Of a stretch of 64,000 nucleotides of DNA, positions 57,477-64,000 are shown piece by piece. This DNA comes from Jaapia argillacea MUCL 33604 (Eukaryota; Basidiomycota; Agaricomycetes; Jaapiales; Jaapiaceae), in contig KL197711.1 in the NCBI GenBank assembly GCA_000697665.1, positions 735,142 through 799,141 on the forward strand, written 5' to 3'. A program made the translations under genes and the position numbers. Each line of letters begins with the position of its first letter. Positions within the stretch are counted from its first letter, which is position 1. The notes beneath the pieces were generated by a model, which saw nothing but the letters and a program-made list of their open reading frames with translations, was not told where the DNA came from and searched no databases.

Positions 57477-58738
57477 TCAAGAGAGAAATCTCCAGGATTC
57501 GAAGTCAAGAGGCTCGTTCAGTTCCTCCTCGATCTGACCACCCGGCAATTTTGCGTAGGTATCGAAGGGTAATGGTTTACAAGCCCAAATCGAGCCACCC
57601 TGGGAAATGGAGACGCGACGGAGGGTTGAAGATCCATCCAACATCGCGCTTGCAGCGGGATGGATGGACCCGCGTGGCGTCCGTAACAATGCGTTGGGTT
57701 TTGGGGGGGCATAAGTAAATGTTACGAGGTTCTTGAAACCGGATATCGCGTCTACAAAGACATCACTGCTAAAGTCCTGTTCATAAATCTGTGTGGCTGT
57801 GTCAACTATCGCATGGCAACGACATACGAAGCACAAAAACGCACTCGACTCCGATTATCATCCAGAAGGGCAAAGTGCTTCAGAGAGGGAACTTCCCTCG
57901 CAACCCTCTCCACGAAGAATATGTCTGATGTTTCACAGGAGGAGTGGGATGCATCAATCATCAGGCTAACGAGAGTATCTCGGACGTAGCGCAGATCTCG
58001 CAAAAACGCGTGACAAGCGTCTTCATCGATCTCAAAGATGCGGAGTCGCGCATGGGTCACGGGTCTAGAACCTCGAAACGCACTAAGGAGCTCGGCGTCG
58101 ATATTGACGACCAGTAGGCGAGGAAGAAATTGTTCATCGAGGGGTGGACTCCGGTTTTGCATAAAGGCATACTCGGAAGGTTCCAAGTGAGTCCATCCCT
58201 GGATATTCGGCTGGCTTGAAAGAAACTCCATAGTATCGGTAAATGCAAGGGGGAAATTGTGAAATGCTGCAAGTTGGAATGGGCAGTGCTCAAAAATCGG
58301 TGCATATCCCATTGGAAGGGATTGGAGGTTTGATTTGATCGTGAGATGTTGTAGTTTAGGAAGACTAGAAAGTATTCGAGCCAACGGGTATGTATCCTCT
58401 GGGGAAGGTTCGAATACTGAAGAGCCCTCGATAGTGAGGAAGAGGGTGTGGACGCGCTCGCCGAGGGCAGGGCTCTGCACCATGGTTTCGGAGAAGGAAT
58501 CTGTCATCCGACGATTTGTCAATTCGACGCGACGATACAAGATTCGAGCTGCTTCGCCCCCCAGGGTTCGGGAATTGCAACAGACGCTGGCAAGGCTGTT
58601 TGCGTCTTGAACTCCGTTCAAGATAGTGGATAAGATCTCCACTGGCAGAGAGCAGCTCATATCAAAAACTGGCGACAATTATTGTGTAAATTCTGGAGCT
58701 CGATGGGATATATCGATATTCGACGTACCATTGGCCAT
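57477..58738 (-). CDS. F-box protein of agaricomycete type
   Basis: Probable substrate adaptor of an SCF ubiquitin ligase. The first exon carries only MAN plus one base; the next gives VFDMSCSLPVEILSTILNGV, the F-box, then SLASVCCNSRTLGGEAARIL. The rest has leucine-rich-repeat-like strings: LPKLQHLTIKSNLQSLPMGY, VRDTLVSLMIDASHSSCETS, VPSLKHFALLDDNRSR. A 56-base intron starting GTGCGT then leads to IYEQDFSSDVFVDAISGFKN and LVTFTYAPPKPNALLRTP, and the last exon ends SWRFLS. An alternative start upstream at 58927 is in frame. About 380 residues. The target is unknown; such F-box genes are numerous in Agaricomycetes. Confidence 0.78.
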
Positions 58739-58982
58739 GCAGGATAAAGATAAATCTTGGGACCGTTCAGTGCTCGAGGAGGATGGGATCGGCCAGTCAC
58801 TAGTGACTAGTGACCATGCGCAAAATTCAAAGTCAGCGAGGTTATTGTGGTCGGAGTCCGCGAATGGTCCGCGACCATCACCAGAACTTTTACCTCCAGC
58901 TTCAGCCTTTGTGAGTTCAATCATCACAGTCGTCGGCCTGGGTTACCCGTTCGTCTGTTGTGTGTCCCTCTCTCAGCCCTAC

Positions 58983-61242
58983 ATGATCTCTTCTCATCGG
59001 AATCCCGATCCGATCGAGACGCAGTTACGTGGACGCACGACCGTCTTGTTCTCTCTTTTGTCCTCGAAAACAAGGCGGTGGATGACTTGGAGACGTTTCC
59101 TTCAACTTTCTTAGTAATGAAGCCTCATGGTTTGCTGCCCCCTGTGTCTTTACGGCCAAATGTTCTCCTCGCATCATACGGGCGTTGGGTAAATTCCACT
59201 CACCGTCAGACAAGACAAGAACAACAAAGGTGAGTATCTACCCGTTACCGTATCCTCCCGTCGATGTGACAACTGGTTCTTGTAAAATCACGCCCCGAGT
59301 TGCTTTGGCGATTGGCGATAGTTGGCTGAGATGTGTTATTATCTCAGGTGTACCGGTGTGCCTCTGTCCATGGTCATCCCACGACAGTGACGATTCTGTG
59401 CGTGGTTGGATCCCGTAACCAGGAGGAATTCCCTTCGTTGGAGATTCCGGTCAATGCAACGGTATTGTGCATGTGCTTTGGGCTTTGTCGTGACAGCTAA
59501 CCTGTGTTTCTCGTGTAGGTCCCAAGGATCGGTGCCCTCCATTTCCAGCTTTCACATTCCGCGGATGTGCACTCAGATTACTTCACGGGAACCGGGCTGT
59601 GTCCGCCATCTTCAGGAACCTTCTCCATTGTCCATCCATTCAACGTCTTCCCGGCCTCTTGGGACATCTTGGACCCAGCCTTCGCTTTGGCGAACCCTGG
59701 GAAGAACGGACATGGTACTCTGCCTCCGTTGCAACTTCCGGAAATGCGACTCGACCTTTTGGACAATGCATTCTGGGCTTTGACTTCCCTCCTCCTGGGA
59801 ACAGATTACCTATGCTGTTCTTTCGTTGCTGAAGCCTTTGCCTCGGAGCCTGGTATCAACTCCACCTGCGCTGCTGTTTACTGTCAAGATAAGATGAAGA
59901 AGCTGTTTAATGAGTCGCTGGCTGTGCTTTGCTTTTCCCCCGGGCGCTGGTTAAAAGGAGTCTTCCTTCTCGTGACCCACCCACCCTTCTACTTCACCTC
60001 TCCAGGATGAACCCACCCTTCGTATCCTACACGCCGCCGGGGTCGTCCACCCCCCACAACCACACCTCTCCGATTCCTACCCTTCGACCCCCATCATTTT
60101 CCCAACACCCGCCTGTCAGTCCATCCGCGACCTTTCCCGAGATCATGCACTCTGCTCGGTTGAGAGATTGCATCCGTTACTGGAGAGCGATCGCCGTTCA
60201 GTACGGTCAGATACCACCTGGCCTCCAATTCTGGCGCAGCCATTACATCTTTTGTATGGCTCTAACCGGAAGTCACGGGTGGCAGGATGTAGGGGAGGAG
60301 GGCCAACAGATCTGGAGGCTGGCCTACGAGCAGGCTCAGGAAATCTTCCGCGACCCAACCTCCTCTCTGCTGGAGGACTTCCTTGCTGACACTCACCAAG
60401 TGCCACCCATGACTTTTCCCGGCATGGGTTCATCCAGCCAGCCGTCCTCTTCCAGAGCTCCAGCAACACTTGACCCGCCAGTCTTGGTCTCTGGAGCAGG
60501 ACCCAGTGGCCGCTGGAGAGGACGCTGTGATGGAGACTCGAGTAACCGGAGAGTGCAGCAGCAGTTGTCCTCCATTAACGATCCGAGGTCACTTGCCGCC
60601 ATGGGGTACGCGGTGTCTAACGCGGAGCCACCTGTGCAAGATTATCGTCAGACCAGCTCTCTCGACGGATCTCTGCCTTCTCCCCATTACCCTCATTACT
60701 CGTTCGAGCATGGCAGAGACGGGTTATCCCAGAGCCCTTTTCCCCCTGGAGGACTGTCCAATTACTCGTCGAACGTGACTTACCCCACCGACTTGGCGGA
60801 ACAACCCTTGGGTCACCTAGCACCCACCCTACAAACCGGCCAGTACATGGCCCAGTACGCGAATCCACCCTGGCCGGCTGCTGAGGTGAGTGGGTATAGT
60901 GTTCCCGCACAATTCCCACATCCAGGGACAATCGCGCTTTCGCCACCAGGTACGTATCTTCGACTTCTCAAGTGCTATCCCACGCTCTAATCCGGAACTA
61001 TATTAGACGGTGGGCATTACGCTTACAACGACCCCATGCATCCGGGAACTTTCTCCCTGGGCTCCGACTCTGATGCGATCGGCGAAGCGGGACAACAGTC
61101 GATACAGACTTCCTCCTTCAATTCCTGGGACATGTTGAACGACTGGTACCTCCTGGACCAGGAACCACGCGCCGAACAACTTCGTTCTCCCCCTTATCCA
61201 TACCAACCCTATGACCCCTGGGAGTCCCAGGCTCCTCAATAG
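58983..61242 (+). CDS. uncharacterised six-exon gene (orphan)
   Basis: Not recognised. Six exons join exactly in phase: 58983-59028, 59093-59229, 59348-59449, 59519-59949, 60006-60949, 61007-61242. They sum to 1,896 bases (631 residues), all with GT-AG borders. The protein starts MISSHRNPDPIETQLH and has NEASWFAAPCVFTAKCSPRI, RIIRALGKFHSPSDKTRTTK, TVTILCVVGSRNQEEFPSLE, PSSGTFSIVHPFNVFPASWD, MRLDLLDNAFWALTSLLLGT and CAAVYCQDKMKKLF. The second half is Pro/Ser/Tyr-rich with a folded block RDCIRYWRAIAVQYGQIPPG, QFWRSHYIFCMALTGSHGW. It ends DPWESQAPQ. It might be a DNA-binding or regulatory protein, but no domain is named. It diverges from the F-box gene with about 240 bases between starts. Confidence 0.6.
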
Positions 61243-61680
61243 GCATTATTGGTCGTGTCTACTCTTAGTCCCATCGGGCTGACTGTGGGATTAGGCAATT
61301 GTGCAATCATCTTGTTTTTGCTGGGCACTTGCGGATTGCATTCGCTCGAACATTATCGCAACGGACATCTAGTTTTCGCATTCATTATCCTTTTCAATTC
61401 ATCATCCTGGCGTTCTTCGAAGCATTCTCAACATTTGTACTTATACCCATAGCTGTAGAGCGACCAATTCATACCATCATGTACCAATCCTGAACCCGTC
61501 CTTCGATAAAGGAAGCCATCATAGAACCGCGAACCGGAAGAGGACAAGGTTCCGACCGTGCGCGATTTGTGTGCGCGACCACACAATCCAGAGACATTAC
61601 AACTAATACACGCACAAGTACACGCATATCAACGGGTATAGCAACAATCAGGAGGTAAGATCAAAAACTCCACCAACCCA
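61243..61680. other. intergenic between convergent orphan and membrane-protein genes
   Basis: 3' flanks of both genes. Open frames on the plus strand near 61249-61493 lack products. Nothing recognised. Confidence 0.5.
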
Positions 61681-62390
61681 CTATGCACCCCGAGCTACGT
61701 ATCTCATCTTCTCCAACTCCACGATGTTCTCGTTACCTGCCTCTAACCAGCCTTGTACTGTTTGAACAAGAAGTGATACTAGAATAGTGACACTCCACCA
61801 CCCTGTGGTCGCCCACGTCTTTCCTAGAATGACGCTCAAGATAGGCGCAATGGCGGACGCGAGCAACATGTGAGTATATGATGTGGGTAGACGAAATTGA
61901 CCAAGTTCGAGATCTTTGACCCAATTTTGGTCAAATAATAACGACAGTAGGAGGTTCGCGTGTATGAGAATGTGGAGGACGGTGAATGGCCTGGCGCCTG
62001 GGATCGCTGGTTCCGCTATATCTGAGGAAAAGATAGGCACAAATGGATGTTCCGTGGGTGGCTTCAACAGAGAGATGAACTGTCTGTGATCGCGATGAAT
62101 GAGCACGATGTGCCACTGCGGGATAGCTGTCGTCTTACAGAAGACAGGAGAGACCGACGACGAGAACTAAGGCAGAGGTATATTGCGAACTGGACTTCGA
62201 AATTTCACGCTTCAGCTCCTCGATGATTTCTTCTTGTTCTGCGCTGGGTTGGTGAGTTTGGGGATCCATGTGTGAATGGGAAACACCGTCGGGGCGAACC
62301 TTGCTCATCCAGGATACGGGTTTCTTCGAAGTTATCTCCACTTGAGTCAGAAGAGAGCTTGAATGGGACTCTTTTCCGTAGGGATTCCAT
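61681..62390 (-). CDS. uncharacterised small membrane protein
   Basis: Not recognised. It starts MESLRKRVPFKLSSDSSGDN and FEETRILDEQ. A 62-base intron joins it to EQEEIIEELKREISKSSSQY. The hydrophobic segments are TSALVLVVGLSCLL, FTVLHILIHANLLLSLLFDQ, HMLLASAIAPILSVILGKTW and WWSVTILVSLLVQTVQGWLE, so there are probably four membrane spans. The tail is NIVELEKMRYVARGA. Two introns, both joins in phase. About 195 residues. The acidic DEQEQEEIIEEL helix before the first span is the best handle. It diverges from RIO1 with 269 bases between starts. Confidence 0.7.
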
Positions 62391-62659
62391 AGTGTTTGTA
62401 GGCTGTCGTAGGGGTGCTTGCCAGGAGGCGAGTCAGTTGCCAGAACTCTGATGATGCCGAAAAAGGGAAGGAGTGGCTGAAGCTGCAGTTCCCTCTTTTA
62501 TTTTTTACTCACCAGCGCCTCCGCTGACAGCCTCCCGACCTTGCTCAAGGTTTAACTATTCTGCCTCTGACAGTGGTTGTGACTCCGATCTCTTCAAGAC
62601 CTGCTGCGACCCGGATATCAAGATCTGACCGATTCTTACCCGATCTTTGAACTATCTCC

Positions 62660-64000
62660 ATGGAACCCTCTGTTGAAGACGGACAGTTTGATGACGCTCT
62701 GGATATCTCTCCCGATAACCCGCCTCACCTGCAAAGTGCAGTTGTGACCAATGATTCTCGTCCAGGCCATCAATTCATTGACGACGAGATATTGGAGTGG
62801 TCGGAAGAGAGTGAAGATGAAGATGTAGACGATCTCGAGCCTACAGAATACGACGACCACAGGGCGGAGGACGAAGACTGGGAAATGGCAGAACGAGGTA
62901 CATTCCGTGTCCTCCATCGATGATCCTGTCTTTTTCAGAACAATGTTATCCTTAGATTTTACGAAGCAATACAATCGCCTAAAGCAACATGTTGCCGTCC
63001 GAACGGGACAGGTCCAAGGCGTCACCTCATCTACGGATCGCTCCTCAACTGTCGCATCTCTTCCTGCTGTGAATCGTCCAAGAAAAACGGCTGTCACTGA
63101 GCAGCGAGACAAAACCACAGATCAGCTTGCCGCTCTCTCAAAGTACTCATCACGTATATCGAAGATCGATCTGCCTTACGATATGGGAGTTGGGGTGAAT
63201 CGAAAAGGACCAAGCTCGCATGCCAATATGAAGGATAAATCCGATCGGGCAACAAATGAACAAGTCTTGGATCCTCGAACTCGGATTATCTTGTTCAAGA
63301 TGATAGGAAGGGAGTTGATTCAGGAAGTCAATGGATGTGTTAGCACCGGCAAAGAGGTATGTCCTATTGGAAGCTTTCCTCTGACCGTGATAAGGTTGTT
63401 AACTTGATTCTACGGCTAGGCAAACGTGTACCATGCTTTGACTCCCGCCGGTTCCCACTTGGCGTTGAAAATCTACAAGACATCGATCCTTGTGTTCAAA
63501 GATCGTGACAAGTACGTTTCTGGAGAACATAGATTTAGACGTGGTTACAGTCGCCATAATCCTCGCAAGATGGTTCGTCTTTGGGCCGAAAAAGAAGTGC
63601 GAAATCTAAAACGTTTGGCATCCGCTGGGATTCCTTGCCCAACACCCATCGAAGTCAGGGAGAACGTACTGGTTATGAGCTTCCTGGGGGACTCGGAGGG
63701 TTGGTGCGTTACGCGTTAATCTGGGCGACCCCGAGTTCTAAGATCACTCGCGAACCAGGGCATCTCCTCGTCTCAAGGACGCCCAAATCCCCTCCTCAGC
63801 ATATCCTGGTCTCTATGAAGAGCTGGTTTTGGCCGTCCGAAAGTTATACCATCAATGCAAATTGGTCCACGCTGATCTCTCAGAATACAACATCCTCTAT
63901 CACAACTCCCACCTCTATATCATAGATGTCTCTCAGAGCGTTGAACATGACCATCCGCACGCCTTCGATTTCCTGAGAAACGATATCAAAAACGTCGAGG
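62660..64000 (+). CDS. RIO1 atypical protein kinase, N-terminal and partial catalytic part
   Basis: Essential kinase for final maturation of the 40S ribosomal subunit. The start [16 protein letters not shown] begins an acidic, disordered region. The kinase domain then shows [40 protein letters not shown] (phosphate-binding loop), [59 protein letters not shown], the catalytic [20 protein letters not shown] and the [18 protein letters not shown] metal-binding part. These motifs are diagnostic of RIO1. Four short introns before the cut. The gene continues beyond the window end, so the C-terminus is missing. The 269-base gap to the minus-strand gene is its promoter. Confidence 0.94.

Overview
The window is nuclear DNA from a fungus, most likely a mushroom-type basidiomycete (Agaricomycotina). 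Three things point there: genes broken by many short GT-AG introns of about 45-65 bases, dense packing on both strands with 5' ends often only 130-270 bases apart, and protein families such as a fungal CSC1 channel, a bifunctional ADE2, a fungal rvt gene and an F-box protein of the agaricomycete type. No operons, rRNA, convincing tRNA, CRISPR or intact transposon were seen. The species cannot be named from sequence reading alone.

Layout. 0-15 kb: a CSC1/OSCA-type channel (minus, cut by the window start), complex I subunit NDUFS4 (minus), the TORC2 subunit Rictor (plus), ribosomal protein uL22/Rpl17 (plus), a RasGEF (minus) and the NuA4 subunit Eaf7 (plus). 15-29 kb: the WD40-cyclophilin PPWD1 (minus), a possible C1orf74-like protein (minus) divergent from a GTT1-type glutathione transferase (plus), an intronless low-complexity orphan (plus), a domesticated reverse-transcriptase-like rvt gene (minus) divergent from EMC2 (plus), and the CLN3 homologue BTN1 (minus). 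29-42 kb: a cytochrome P450 and the E4 ubiquitin ligase UFD2 (both minus), then a tandem pair of unrecognised paralogous genes (both minus).

42-64 kb: mitochondrial ribosomal protein bL35 (plus), a histidine phosphatase with a PIP-box-like tail (minus), an AN1 zinc-finger protein ending in a CaaX box (plus), ADE2 (plus), a 1.4 kb gap without a recognised gene, an alpha/beta hydrolase (plus), RAD50 (minus), an F-box protein (minus), a six-exon orphan gene whose reading frame joins across five introns (plus), a small membrane protein (minus) and the start of the RIO1 kinase (plus, cut by the window end).

Most genes are unrelated housekeeping functions: energy (NDUFS4, bL35), translation and ribosome assembly (Rpl17, RIO1), growth signalling (Rictor, RasGEF), ubiquitin and ER quality control (UFD2, AN1, EMC2), DNA repair (RAD50) and purine synthesis (ADE2). 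The least ordinary content is the rvt gene at 22.4-25.3 kb, the tandem paralogue pair at 37.7-41.6 kb, and the orphan gene at 59-61.2 kb. Gene spans run start codon to stop codon and include introns. Exon joins were worked out by hand from splice consensus and reading phase, so individual borders may be off.
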